NCBI GenBank assembly: GCA_002238905.1
Contig: MPNG01000005.1
Location: 1-61,832, forward strand
From: Alphaproteobacteria bacterium bin98
GTDB taxonomy: Bacteria > Pseudomonadota > Alphaproteobacteria > Bin98
DNA length: 61,832 nucleotides
Reading direction: 5' to 3'
The notes beneath the pieces were generated by a model, which was not told the origin of the DNA, made no database searches, and saw only the letters and a list, made by a program, of their open reading frames with translations. Position 1 is the first letter of the stretch. Every line of letters begins with the position of its first letter. Position numbers and translations under genes: made by a program. This document shows positions 45,943 through 54,748 of the stretch, one piece after another.

Positions 45943-46491
45943 TCACATTATAATGCAACATGCCAAATTCTCACTTCTTCTCTCATATGCTGAAGTTACT
46001 GGCCCATTACATTGTTTGAATTCTTCCTGACGCAAATACTCCTCCAGCGAGTCCATATCTTCTCTTAAAGAAAAAACAGCTGCCTTTTTCTTAGCTAAAG
46101 AAATATTGACTTCTCCAACAGTAAAGCTATCAGTAGATGTCAGACCTCGATTGTTTAATAAGTCTGCATACATATTTCCCTCCCCACTCCGCTGGACAAA
46201 CACATAGCTATCATTTGGAGCTTTCTGCAGAATATTTTTTTGAAAACAAAGAAGATTATCAGCATCTCGATTTTCACACTTCTTTAACAGTAATAATATC
46301 TGTGGTGGTCGGACAATCCTTCCATCTTTAAACTTGATAGCTTCCTGGCCTTCAAAATCCACAACCGTACCTTCCAGGATTCTCCCAAAACTGTCTATCT
46401 TCACTAAATATGCAATCTTTCCTCGCGAATCACACAGAGTCTTTTCCCCATAGAGATGAATCGATAATAATATTAGTAATACTTTGAACAT
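45943..46491 (-). CDS. CaaX-family exported protein ending CIIM
   Basis: The start at 46491 lies behind CAAGGAAGTTGTT: MFKVLLILLSIHLYGEKTLC, about 182 residues. FGRILEGTVVDFEGQEAIKF, DGRIVRPPQILLLLKKCENR, PNDSYVFVQRSGEG and FTVGEVNISLAKKKAAVFSL show the family. The C-terminus YERRSENLACCIIM ends in a CaaX box with Met at X, the type preferred by farnesyltransferase, after a second Cys and an RR pair. Confidence 0.86.
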   Translation of the reverse strand: MFKVLLILLSIHLYGEKTLCDSRGKIAYLVKIDSFGRILEGTVVDFEGQEAIKFKDGRIVRPPQILLLLKKCENRDADNLLCFQKNILQKAPNDSYVFVQRSGEGNMYADLLNNRGLTSTDSFTVGEVNISLAKKKAAVFSLREDMDSLEEYLRQEEFKQCNGPVTSAYERRSENLACCIIM

Positions 46492-46640
46492 AACAACTTC
46501 CTTGATCTGCATTATTGTCACAGATATTATTTTTCAAATCATTATTTGCAATAGCTTAATAGAGAAATTTGAGTATATTGCTGATAAAAAAGAAATATTT
46601 ATACATTCTTTTATCTCTTAATATTTAACATTATCAATGA

Positions 46641-46823
46641 TTACGCGCTTGTTTCTGTAGCAGTGGCATTTACAGTTTTCTGGCAAGCGAATAAGATATC
46701 CTTACACGCTTCTGCCTGTAGCGGTAGAGCCTGAGAATCGGACTGCAAAGTGGTACATAATGCATCACAAGAAGAAAAAAGTGCGTAGAAAAGAGAAACA
46801 GAGGCATTGCTCGTCACATCCAC
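46641..46823 (-). CDS. Doubtful small Ala/Thr/Cys-rich ORF
   Basis: Sixty codons from GTG or further upstream (frame open to about 46875, including YAGISADLIKKYVV). The composition (few Lys, many Ala, Thr, Ser, Cys) differs from its neighbours. A run TTGCTATTATTATTTTTATG upstream reads like a signal peptide in another frame, so a broken exported protein is possible. Confidence 0.3.
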   Translation of the reverse strand: MDVTSNASVSLFYALFSSCDALCTTLQSDSQALPLQAEACKDILFACQKTVNATATETSA

Positions 46824-47170
46824 AACATACTTCTTGATCAGATCCGCCGATATTCCTGCATAAAAATAATAATAGCAATCTTATACGGTACCCAAACGCT
46901 CCAAAAATTATAAAAAAAAGTTATTATTTTGAAAAAATGAAAATTATTCTCTGTCTCTAATTTAAAGATATCTTGATCATATTTTGCGCATCACAAACTG
47001 CTCCATTTTTACCAGACACATCTCCCAATCCTCGTTATACTGATTATTTTGATCAGATTCATCTCGTACATTTCATATTTACTTATTAAAAAAAACATCA
47101 CTAAAACTATGATTTCAACAGGCCTTTTTAATGACAAGCTCAAACACAGCAAAGATTCTTCTATTCTACA

Positions 47171-47887
47171 ATGCCCAATAAACGCACTTTTGTGTTATAT
47201 TTATATGAGGTTATATACACAGTGACTCACCAATATTGCCAGCCCTTTTCTATATTACGTGAGGGCATTACCATCGGAGTAGCATCCTACATTGTTGGCG
47301 CAGCGTTATCTTTTTTGTCGCTTTTTGCCTTTATTCCCTTCGCTCTTTTTGGAACATGGGCGCTTTATTTTTTTCGTGACCCCGAACGCGTTCCGCCTAC
47401 TATGCCAAATGCTGTTGCAAGCCCAGCAGACGGATTCATAGTGGACATTTCATTACGCAAACCTGAAAAATCACAATCCAAAGAACAGTTTACCTGCATT
47501 AGTATTTTTATGAATGCGTTTGATGTGCACGTTAACCGCATGCCAATAGATGCAGTTGTTAAAAAAATCTATTACATACCTGGAAAATTTTTAAACGCCT
47601 CCTTAGATAAAGCAAGTTCAGAAAACGAACGCTGCATTTACGTTTGTGAGCACAAAAAATTTGGAACATTTTTTATCACACAAATTGCCGGTTTTGTAGC
47701 GCGCAGAATTGTGCCTTTTTGCAAGGAAAAAAATGTACTTTCAATAGGGCATCGCATCGGTTTAATACGCTTTGGATCACGCGTTGACCTCTTTCTTCCC
47801 AAAAACTTTTCTATCGTTGCGCAAAAAGGGCAAAAAACTATTGCTGGAGAAACAATATTAGCATTCACTCCAACAAAGAAAACTTGA
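47171..47887 (+). CDS. psd: Phosphatidylserine decarboxylase proenzyme, short form
   Basis: Converts phosphatidylserine to phosphatidylethanolamine with CO2 release; membrane-bound. 238 residues, the usual length of the short bacterial form. Visible: two hydrophobic stretches at about 36-65, FFRDPERVPP (67-76), SPADG (84-88), FDVHVNRMP (117-125), and FGS (201-203), where self-cleavage between Gly202 and Ser203 should create the beta chain and the pyruvoyl group on the alpha chain. Followed 63 bases later by pssA, which makes its substrate. The N-terminal start is uncertain: no ribosome binding site precedes the ATG. Confidence 0.95.
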   Translation: MPNKRTFVLYLYEVIYTVTHQYCQPFSILREGITIGVASYIVGAALSFLSLFAFIPFALFGTWALYFFRDPERVPPTMPNAVASPADGFIVDISLRKPEKSQSKEQFTCISIFMNAFDVHVNRMPIDAVVKKIYYIPGKFLNASLDKASSENERCIYVCEHKKFGTFFITQIAGFVARRIVPFCKEKNVLSIGHRIGLIRFGSRVDLFLPKNFSIVAQKGQKTIAGETILAFTPTKKT

Positions 47888-47950
47888 TACTTTTCTGCTC
47901 TTTCTCTTGTGTTTTTTTAAAATACTTTTTATAGTGGCTTATGAGGGTAG

Positions 47951-48736
47951 ATGGCTCAGCAGGAAAAAAAATCTTGGCTCAAGCAACGCAAAAAGCGTAA
48001 AACACACGCAGTACATATGCCTATTGCGCATATGATACCCAACATGGTTACACTGACTGGTATGCTTTGCGGCTTATGGAGTATACGGTGGTCTTTCGAA
48101 GGTGAGTGGGAAAAAGCATGCATAGCCATTATTGGCGCTTATATAGCAGATACACTAGACGGCGGTTTGGCACGTTTACTCAAGGCCTCTTCACGTATGG
48201 GGGCAGAACTTGACTCATTAGCTGACGTCATCAGCTTTGGAGTAGCTCCTGCATTTTTTATTCACTATTATACACAAACAAAAGGCGTTCCCTATATGTG
48301 GCCTGCTGCACTTTTGTTAGTTCTTTCCATTGCACTGCGTTTAGCAAGATTCAATGTGACAGTCCCATCCAAAGATATGGAGGGTTTTTTCTACGGAGTA
48401 CCTTCGCCGCCAGCGGCCATCATAGCCATTACCCCTATTGTCTTAGACTATATGTTAGAACTCAATTTTTTAATGACCCCCTTTGCATTTATTCCTTGGC
48501 TCATAATGCTTTCTATCTTAATTATAAGCAAAATACCTACATTCTCATTTAAAAAAAGAAAGCTCCACAAAAAATTCTGGCATATTTTTTGGTTGATTTT
48601 TTGCGCAATTATCACAACAATATCTCTCGCACCATGGAATATTTTTGTCTTATTTGTTCTGATTTATTTACTGCTCATACCTTACAGCATCGTAGAGTAT
48701 AAAAAACGCGCACAAAAATCCACCATCCAAACATAA
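47951..48736 (+). CDS. pssA: CDP-diacylglycerol--serine O-phosphatidyltransferase
   Basis: Makes phosphatidylserine from CDP-diacylglycerol and serine. 261 residues with the complete CDP-alcohol phosphatidyltransferase signature D70-G-x2-A-R-x8-G-x3-D88-x3-D92 (DGGLARLL, then GAELDSLAD), a basic N-terminus (KQRKKRKTH) and several membrane helices up to residue 255. Start behind ATGAGGGTAG. It forms an operon with psd; together they are the complete route to phosphatidylethanolamine from CDP-diacylglycerol. Intact, unlike most neighbours. Confidence 0.95.
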   Translation: MAQQEKKSWLKQRKKRKTHAVHMPIAHMIPNMVTLTGMLCGLWSIRWSFEGEWEKACIAIIGAYIADTLDGGLARLLKASSRMGAELDSLADVISFGVAPAFFIHYYTQTKGVPYMWPAALLLVLSIALRLARFNVTVPSKDMEGFFYGVPSPPAAIIAITPIVLDYMLELNFLMTPFAFIPWLIMLSILIISKIPTFSFKKRKLHKKFWHIFWLIFCAIITTISLAPWNIFVLFVLIYLLLIPYSIVEYKKRAQKSTIQT

Positions 48737-49205
48737 AGTCCCAACGGTTTCACTTGACCTTAATCGCATAAAAGATGACCCTCCCCTCCATGAGGGGTGC
48801 CGAATTGGCTATTTTCCTCAAACTATATATTATTTTTTCATTATGCGTACAACCTGAGGGAGCAGTTGTATCCATCACAAGTCATAGCAAACAGTGCAAT
48901 ATTTTAAATAAATTTGTCAATTATATTTTTCACGCTTAAAGCATGATTGCAGATACACGTTTTCATAACAGAATTTCAAAAATTCTACAAAGCTTGTAAT
49001 CAATCACCCACCTAACCTCTCTCAAATCATTTGCTTACAATAACTCAAAACAATGCCGCTCAACCCGTGCAGCCTACGACCATATAGCATGCTCTGCTGC
49101 GTCTTGCGTTCTTTTAAATTGCAATATCAAATTATTTTTCAGGCTTGACTCATACCCTTGCCAGAAAGACTTTAATGATGTTAATTCTGGAACAGAGAGG
49201 TGTTT
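48737..49205. other. Intergenic after pssA, with a short hairpin
   Basis: CCCCTC-CAT-GAGGGG at 48783-48797 forms a 6-base stem hairpin without a T-run; it might weakly end the psd-pssA transcript. No gene in the rest. Confidence 0.4.
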
Positions 49206-49649
49206 ATGACTTTTTTAATAATATTGATTTCCATGTGTTTGCATGCTGAAAACACATCAGAGGCATCACGTATGATGCCGAAAGATCAGGCAGCACTCAA
49301 CAGAGACATTCGCACGAAACTGAAACAAGAAAAATTCCTTGAAATGGACAAAACTGCTGAATTAACTCGTCTTTCAAGAAGCATATTGGCGATGATTTCT
49401 GGAGTCTACCCTTTAAGTTACAAACAAACAGATAAAACAACAGTTGATATGGACAACATGTTTTGGGCTCTTGTGGAATTGAATAACTTACCCAGAGAAG
49501 AGATAGATGAACAACTGCTTCAAGATTTGTACCACCACTTGCTATTATCTTTGCAATATTTTGTAGACAAAGAATCTATCAAAGCTAGAAGCATGTATAT
49601 AACGTATCTCTCGACAAAAGCAGAAGGGCTCAGAGCAAGCAAACGTTAA
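49206..49649 (+). CDS. Small exported module protein
   Basis: 148 residues less a short leader: the ATG at 49206 behind CAGAGAGGTGTTT is preferred over the GTG at 49200. MTFLIILISMCLHAENTSEA is the signal. Then a Lys/Glu-rich helix and the module VDMDNMFWALVELNN, LYHHLLLSLQYFVDKE and ARSMYITYLS. It is the first family gene downstream of pssA on the same strand, but 470 bases away. It has no close paralogue here. Confidence 0.82.
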   Translation: MTFLIILISMCLHAENTSEASRMMPKDQAALNRDIRTKLKQEKFLEMDKTAELTRLSRSILAMISGVYPLSYKQTDKTTVDMDNMFWALVELNNLPREEIDEQLLQDLYHHLLLSLQYFVDKESIKARSMYITYLSTKAEGLRASKR

Positions 49650-49868
49650 GGCGTACACTAAACTGCAAAAACAAATGATCATGTCACGATGAATCAACGC
49701 TTTGATATTGTTACTACAACTTGCTATTATCTTCAAAGTATTTTCTGACACAAAGAACCCGCAAAAACTACGGCCAATATATAGCGCGTCCCGATCGAAA
49801 ACAAAAAGTGGTCAGAAAGCAGAGCGTAAACCAAATCAAAAATTAAGCATAGAGAGAGCAAAAGTTTT

Positions 49869-50257
49869 ATGATACTTTTGCTCTATTTTGCTTGCACAAA
49901 AGTGAACTTACATGGTGTAAAAAATGCTCAAAACTTCTACAAATCTCAAAATCTTTGCACGCCCATTTGCACTTCACGCAAGAAAATTTTGAAATTTATA
50001 GGCCTCAGATTATCATCCATCTTAATGAGCTTCAATATGCTTTGAAAGATCTAGTATTAATAGAAGATTTTTTTAATTCTTCCTATAAAAAAGGTTTCAG
50101 TTTCTGCATAAATTATATGCAGAAAAGAGCGCTTGATCACTATATTTTTAATTATCACAAATATTTTTTAATAACAATCAAAGATATCAAAACCTTATAT
50201 TTACAAAAAATGATATTTAATACTTTAATAGTAAAAAATATACACCTCTACTCTTAG
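49869..50257 (+). pseudogene. Exported protein apparently frameshifted after the signal
   Basis: An ATG at 49869 behind GAGAGAGCAAAAGTTTT encodes MILLLYFACTKVNLHGVKN, a signal-like start. The longer body is in another frame (from a TTG at 49892): ENFEIYRPQIIIHLNELQYA, LDHYIFNYHKYFLI, module-like but weak. A frameshift around 49900-49930 would join them. Low confidence in details. Confidence 0.4.
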
Positions 50258-50267
50258 TATTAAATGA

Positions 50268-50936
50268 TTAAAACTCTGGCGGCTCTGCACGTGTTCTATA
50301 TTTTATCGGAAGCGTTTCTGTCCATAAAGCACGATACTCTTGCTCAGCTTTTATTAAATCTTCAGCACAGTAAGCCTGCAAAGCTAATAATAACCTCTGG
50401 TACGAATCTACCATTCTTTTTTAGAGAGATTCGGGTTGAGCATCCACAATTTCTTCATGCAACATTGATGAGCACTCTAAATAATATTTTGTCTTTAATA
50501 CACAAAAAGCTGCATAAAAAGTTAGCATACTAAGATAGATAGGAGCGCCTTGGCGAACAGACTTCTGCGAGTATAGTATGGGACAAAATTCATGTGGAAG
50601 ATCGCAACATGCCAGAACCATCATCTGTATGACCTTTATAAAAGGCTTCAATACTTGAGGATTTGTCATTTTGAGATAACTTTGATCGCAGAGCTGATCT
50701 AGAATATCTTCTTTTTTTTGACACAAAGGAGTTTCTGCCGTATTAGTTTTTTTTGAAAGTTGAGAACTTCCAAAAATCTCTGACCTGAGCGCCAACACAG
50801 GGTCAGGATTTAAGCGCTTAGGGGCATCTCCACGAATCTTCAACATTATTGCTGCATAATCTTGTGGCTCAGTTGGGCAACTGTTAGCTCCATGACCGTG
50901 TGAGCCAATTAACAATAATAATATTTTGAGTGCAAT
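50268..50936 (-). pseudogene. Exported module protein with in-frame stop and lost ATG
   Basis: The minus strand reads ATT-GCA-CTC at 50936 where relatives have ATG-GCA-TTA (ALKILLLLIGSHGHGA signal), so the start codon seems mutated; a TTG at 50915 would remove half of the signal. The body (KPFIKVIQMMVLACC, YLSMLTFYAAFCVLKTKYYL) runs to a TAA at 50421 and continues in the same frame with the missing module end SYQRLLLALQAYCAEDLIKA then EQEYRALW, to a stop at 50268. One nonsense and one start mutation: a recently dead gene. Confidence 0.75.
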
Positions 50937-50956
50937 TCAATCAAATATAGAGACTT

Positions 50957-52879
50957 TTACGATTGATCTCTTTTTGCTGCATTTAACTGACATAATATTT
51001 CCCTCTTCAGAGTATAAAGTTGATTGTTCATAACATAGGTGAATGGCATCCTCTCAGCCTCCTTGAGCCCACTTGGGTCGGTCACCACTCTTTGCGAGTC
51101 ACATAAAGTTTGTAGATAGCCATTTTCAGCATACTGATTCATTAGCTTTTTCCTTTCCTCCGGCATATGCATAGTTCGAGGATCTTGATTAGCAAGGCTT
51201 TCTGTAAGTGGATAGTATATTGCACAGAGACTTTTTAACACTGACTGTCTAAATAATGATTCTGGGCTTCCCTTCAAAGATTCTTCCACATAATCGTTAA
51301 CTTTTGCTTTCAGAGGTATCATCATTTTCTCAACCCCATCAACATAAAATTGTTCCAATAAATCAACCATACGAAGCGGATTTTGTAATAATTTGTCCAA
51401 AGGAATCAACGGTCTTCCGGTCAGCATTATGGACACTATCTGCTCTTCATAATTCCATTGACTATCTTCTGTACTGTCCTCAGATAGATAGTATCTCTTA
51501 AACTTCTGTTTTGAAGAAATAGCGTCTAGATTATGTTGTTCGCAGACATATTTTAATCTAGTGTCAATATCTTCAAGCCATGCATCATTGAAAGCAGTAG
51601 TTTCTATCTCTGCTAATAGGTGTGCATAAACAACAAACCGCATATTGAAAGCTTTCTCCCCACCTTCAGATAATATTGCACACCTTTGGTCAATAAAGCC
51701 AGAGTGCGGGTAAATCACAGGCAACCCCACTCTACTATCATACTTTGCAACCATCTCCACCAAAACCTGCTCTATTCCCTCAAAATCTTGCATATATGCT
51801 TCTTGGCGCGTGCATGATCTCAAATCTTCTAATGGAGCAACCGAGTGTGGTTCTTCCCTCTTAAAGCGAGAGTCCAAGCGAACCTTTATTCTTTGAAGCG
51901 CCGCGTGCACCCTTGGATGCTTTTCACATTTTTTTAAGTGGGTCAAACCTATCTGCGCAATTTTATGCATCTCTATATCATAATCCTCAAGACTTTTATC
52001 TATCATGTCTTCAGGAAGCAAGTGTTCTGTCATCATATACACAGTCTCTGGATTCATATAAGCAGACGCAGGCACCCTTAAACCTAATTTTCTGAGAGAG
52101 TCGTCCATAAAATCACCCTTATATTCACTAATAAACCTATGGTCTTGTGTTACAAACCAAAAAAGGAAATTTTTGACAGATTTAAAATCGCCATGATTTG
52201 CTTCTTTCACCTTGAGGGCTCCATCCCACAGTATCCTTAACTCCTCAAAAACTAGATCAAAACAATCTGCATAAGGGCCGTATACCTGCGCTTGCATCGA
52301 GTGATACTCTCCGATTTGATTCAGAAGATGCGATGACCAACTGTGACGAAGAGAGTGATCCTGCACCTCCGTCTCAAAATTTTCTGGCAAACTTGTAGGA
52401 TATTTCTTTTGCCCAGAAAGCATTAGTGTCACAACATCTTCTTCATTGGGTTTTCCACTTTTAGTGACAAGAAAAACCATATCTCTATCTGATATTTTTT
52501 TCAAATATTGCAAACGTTCTGGAGTTAAAGTGATCCCTCTTTCTGGAGATGCAGCATAGTGTGCAGAAAGCATTAACCGCCAAAAATTTTCAGGTATATC
52601 CGATGGTTGAGAGAGACAGATTTGAAGATCACTTTGATAAGATTCCCAAACTTTCAAGTTGGCATCGGAGCACAAATTCTCTTCAACCATATTAGCTACT
52701 TCTAAGATGGATTTTGATTTTTTACTTATTTCATCCAACGCTTGCAGATAAAAATGCAAGTTTACATCACTTACCTCAAGCTGTCTTAAATCTTGATAAT
52801 CATCAGCTGCAGCACTAGAATATGAAGCTTGCAAAATTGCACAACAAAGTGTCAATAATATATTGAAAGTTACGATCAT
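50957..52879 (-). CDS. E-family large exported protein, second subgroup
   Basis: The 640-residue product starts behind GACGAGGAGAT with MIVTFNILLTLCCAILQASY. E landmarks are altered: DMVFLVTKSGKPNEEDVVTL; SSHLLNQIGEYHSMQ instead of HDxxxH; FDLVFEELRILWDGAL; NFLFWFVTQDHRFISEYKGD; LRKLGLRVPASAYMNPETVY. Second half: WNYEEQIVSIMLTGRPLIPL, NDYVEESLKGSPESLFRQSV, ending NQLYTLKREILCQLNAAKRD. Closest to 55667..57685. The first signal residues lack the usual F-LLLF core. Function unknown. Confidence 0.87.
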   Translation of the reverse strand: MIVTFNILLTLCCAILQASYSSAAADDYQDLRQLEVSDVNLHFYLQALDEISKKSKSILEVANMVEENLCSDANLKVWESYQSDLQICLSQPSDIPENFWRLMLSAHYAASPERGITLTPERLQYLKKISDRDMVFLVTKSGKPNEEDVVTLMLSGQKKYPTSLPENFETEVQDHSLRHSWSSHLLNQIGEYHSMQAQVYGPYADCFDLVFEELRILWDGALKVKEANHGDFKSVKNFLFWFVTQDHRFISEYKGDFMDDSLRKLGLRVPASAYMNPETVYMMTEHLLPEDMIDKSLEDYDIEMHKIAQIGLTHLKKCEKHPRVHAALQRIKVRLDSRFKREEPHSVAPLEDLRSCTRQEAYMQDFEGIEQVLVEMVAKYDSRVGLPVIYPHSGFIDQRCAILSEGGEKAFNMRFVVYAHLLAEIETTAFNDAWLEDIDTRLKYVCEQHNLDAISSKQKFKRYYLSEDSTEDSQWNYEEQIVSIMLTGRPLIPLDKLLQNPLRMVDLLEQFYVDGVEKMMIPLKAKVNDYVEESLKGSPESLFRQSVLKSLCAIYYPLTESLANQDPRTMHMPEERKKLMNQYAENGYLQTLCDSQRVVTDPSGLKEAERMPFTYVMNNQLYTLKREILCQLNAAKRDQS

Positions 52880-53380
52880 ATCTCCTCGTCAAATTCACTA
52901 TCTGATATAATCATACGATTTTATCATTGCAGAAACAAGCAATTAAATCGCATATAATTATACGATTTTGTAAGTTTCAAAATAGCAAATTACCCACTCA
53001 CTAGTTCAAATGTTGCAGGACCACCCAATAGCCAGTGGCCATCACATGCTTTGTAAGTAAATATTTTAGTGCATTCTCCTTTCTTTCCAAGAAGACATCT
53101 ATTATAATTCTTGTACGAATTCATACTGCTTGAATCACTACCTTCATTACTGCATATCCATCACAATCAATAATAATATCCTAAAAAGATTGTATTATTT
53201 TCAAGATTTCACTGGCATTATCATGAATCACTCTTGTGGCTTCACAACTGCACTATGTTGCTCTTGATGTGCCTAATCTCACTAAGTCTTGAGTTAAAGA
53301 TAGTGATTCTGAGCATCTTCTTAGGACCTCACCACTGCTGACCGAGTGTTATTCAATCCGATTCTCTTTGCACAATCTCA
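52880..53380 (-). other. Intergenic with one orphan mini-ORF (52990..53124)
   Basis: A 44-codon frame MNSYKNYNRCLLGKKGECTK then IFTYKACDGHWLLGGPATFE and LVSG ends at a TAA. Cys/Gly/aromatic-rich and unlike the helical families; it could be the tail of a lost beta-rich protein. No ribosome binding site. The rest of the interval shows nothing. Confidence 0.35.
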
Positions 53381-54748
53381 CTACTCTTTTCTTGCTTTTT
53401 GCACACACATACCGCTCACATCTAGCGCTGATCTTTTGCGATCATGTGCTACAACGCATTCCTGAGAGTTTTGGGGATCATTTCCAGAACAGAAAACCAA
53501 TCGACCAGCTCTTTCAGCGGGCATTCTACAGTCCAGCAAGAAAAATTTGAGAGATAACATCAAATTATGAAAGGCAGAGATATCTTGTGATGTTGGAGAA
53601 TCTGAGCACAAAGATTCGTCCAACAAGTGGCGCAAAATCTGATAATAGGTCTCCACATCAATATGCAATACGCCAGTTTTAGCTTTTTTGATAATAAATA
53701 TTTTCCTGGCAGCCATTGCGTCAGACGAACCATGGCACATTTCCAAATAGGAGACTTGAAGAGTCGACAGGATTAATGAGGCAAAACTCCGCAAGTCATC
53801 AATAGCTTCTATCTCTTGATAATCTTTCAGAAGCTCCATCAACCTTTCTTTGCAGGGCGCTTGCAACAGTGCTTGAGCTATTTCCCACCTCTCATTAGGA
53901 GGCATAGTCCCTTTAATGGCGTCCGAAATTGCAAGCACATCCCGATAATGTTGGTGAACGCAACCTTGATCCTCGCTCATCACGTTCATACAGAAGGATT
54001 GCAAAGATGATAGCAAATTGCAGCACGCACTCTTTTCTTTTTTTTTGATATAGTGTGACAAAACAACTCCTAGTGTATCCCTATTATCGATAGGGGAGTC
54101 TACGAATAAACGCTTAGATTTTTTATTTGCAAGATAAAAAGAATAAAAAAAGTTTGCTAGTCCCCAAGAAGTTATATCACTTTCATCTTCTTTTGGATTT
54201 TCTTTCATATCTTGGATCATAGATTGTACACTTAAAATTATCTCTCTAGCAGTAAGGCTATAATAGTCGCATAAGCTGACTTGAATACTCAAGGTTACTT
54301 TTTCCATAAGCGCATGTAATGGTTCAAGATTCATATGCCAATAGTCATGGCTCTGTAGGGAGGCATTCATCTGTTTTTTGCGCCTCTCCAACAACTCTTC
54401 ATCTCCTGTGCACCTCTTTAGAAGAGAAGTAGTTTTGTGTGGAAAATTCTCATCAGAGGCGCATGCGCACTCTAATTCTCCATGAGCATATAAACAGAGA
54501 AAAATTAATAATATTAAGGACCGAAAGTTTAGGAAACCCCGGCCTTGTTTGACAATAGCAAAATTCATAAAGAAGGTTGGCATATCAATATTAAATGGCT
54601 TAAGTCCAAGAATAGCCATTTGCTTCGCCAATCTACTTAGATTTACTCTCATATCCTCTTTATTGAATGTCACAAGTTTTGTTTGCATTATTCCTGAAAA
54701 ATTATTTTTTCTCTTAAAGAGAAAGCAGGATGCGCTATTGTTAAACAT
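53381..54748 (-). CDS. Two-module exported protein with odd N-terminal extension
   Basis: 455 residues if started at the first ATG (54748). The typical signal (LILLIFLCLYAHGE) lies at residues 78-91, and the codon where relatives have ATG is CGG (RSLILL), so either the protein carries a 75-residue extension before the signal, or it starts at an internal ATG such as residue 56 or 61, or it is no longer exported. Two SLxxFC modules: 141-270 (LANFFYSFYLANKKSK, CCNLLSSLQSFC, HQHYRDVL) and about 310-420 (AIDDLRSFASLILSTLQVSY, HIDVETYYQILRHLL, FHNLMLSLKFFLLD). The second is closest to modules of 58283..61832. Confidence 0.75.
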   Translation of the reverse strand: MFNNSASCFLFKRKNNFSGIMQTKLVTFNKEDMRVNLSRLAKQMAILGLKPFNIDMPTFFMNFAIVKQGRGFLNFRSLILLIFLCLYAHGELECACASDENFPHKTTSLLKRCTGDEELLERRKKQMNASLQSHDYWHMNLEPLHALMEKVTLSIQVSLCDYYSLTAREIILSVQSMIQDMKENPKEDESDITSWGLANFFYSFYLANKKSKRLFVDSPIDNRDTLGVVLSHYIKKKEKSACCNLLSSLQSFCMNVMSEDQGCVHQHYRDVLAISDAIKGTMPPNERWEIAQALLQAPCKERLMELLKDYQEIEAIDDLRSFASLILSTLQVSYLEMCHGSSDAMAARKIFIIKKAKTGVLHIDVETYYQILRHLLDESLCSDSPTSQDISAFHNLMLSLKFFLLDCRMPAERAGRLVFCSGNDPQNSQECVVAHDRKRSALDVSGMCVQKARKE

